Origin: Defluviitaleaceae bacterium
Lineage (GTDB): Bacteria > Bacillota > Clostridia > Lachnospirales > UBA5962
DNA length: 13,122 nt
Assembly (NCBI GenBank): GCA_009787435.1
Contig: WRFW01000202.1
Coordinates: 1 to 13,122 of the forward strand
Reading direction: 5' to 3'
Part shown: positions 12,987 through 13,122 of the stretch, in pieces
Layout of the letters: each line of letters starts with the position of its first letter
Position numbering within the stretch: position 1 is the first letter of the stretch
Translations under genes and position numbers: made by a program
The notes under the pieces: generated by a model
Told to the model about the DNA's origin: nothing
The model's input: the letters and a program-made list of their open reading frames with translations, nothing else
The model's database searches: none

Positions 12987-13122
12987 CTACAAATAATTTT
13001 CATATTTTCTGCAATATCCAAAAACTAAAGCACCAGGGCCAACGTGAGCACCTATAGTTGCCCCTACTTGTGATATTGGGTTTTCTATTTTTATGCCTAG
13101 TTCTCTTTCTATATCTTCTTTA
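12987..13122 (-). CDS. DegV-family fatty-acid-binding protein, C-terminal fragment
   Basis: Only the last 44 codons are visible; the gene enters from the right edge and stops at 12987-12989. The fragment ends KIENPISQVGATIGAHVGPGAL, then VFGYCRKYENYL. The VGATIGAHVGPGAL segment is the hallmark C-terminal motif of DegV proteins, which bind a fatty acid in a cleft between two domains and serve as fatty-acid-kinase partners (FakB type). Which DegV paralogue it is, and its full length, cannot be judged. It converges on the tilS-ftsH-lepB operon; I see no clear terminator for it in the 58 bases between. Confidence 0.85.
   Translation of the reverse strand, partial: KEDIERELGIKIENPISQVGATIGAHVGPGALVFGYCRKYENYL

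Overview
The window is low-GC DNA with Shine-Dalgarno sites close to AGGAGG, AT-rich sigma-A type promoters and several Gram-positive families: a tandem AbrB-domain protein, type-2 IleS, tilS next to ftsH, a type I signal peptidase and a DegV C-terminus. This points to a Bacillota bacterium, most likely a Clostridia-class anaerobe. Genus and species cannot be read from the window.

Left part (1-2344, minus strand): an accessory locus transcribed right to left. It begins with a 34-residue secreted-type peptide whose stop overlaps the start of a 126-residue PepSY-like membrane protein. Next come three tandem ~106-bp repeats, each encoding an 18-19 residue Trp/Asp-rich micropeptide with consensus IIKIQPxWxxDxGDxWD. 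The last micropeptide overlaps the start of a 325-residue regulator with a C-terminal Cro/CI helix-turn-helix. A terminator follows. A separate promoter with a ~170-nt structured leader then drives a secreted protein that runs off the left edge. This looks like an undescribed peptide-signalling or peptide-regulated locus and is the main item of interest.

Middle part (2345-4982): a divergent intergenic region with a long inverted repeat leads to a tandem AbrB-domain protein (+). A bidirectional terminator separates it from an exported toxin-like protein and a presumptive immunity protein, which overlap on the minus strand. A 382-bp intergenic region holds promoters for the toxin operon and for cdd.

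Right part (4983-13122): housekeeping genes. cdd-ileS form one operon from a near-consensus promoter and end at a 40-bp perfect palindrome. Two small uncharacterised genes, a 123-residue protein (-) and a 95-residue single-span membrane protein (+), flank a palindromic intergenic region. A promoter at the end of the 95-residue gene would start transcription at or next to the tilS ATG, giving a probably leaderless mRNA. tilS-ftsH-lepB are tightly packed (ftsH starts with TTG; ftsH/lepB overlap as ATGA) and end at a terminator. The C-terminus of a DegV-family protein enters from the right edge on the minus strand.

The housekeeping genes serve tRNA decoding and charging (TilS, IleS), membrane protein quality control and secretion (FtsH, LepB) and pyrimidine salvage (Cdd). 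The accessory genes are dominated by exported or very small peptides and their likely regulators. No tRNA, rRNA, CRISPR array or transposase was seen.
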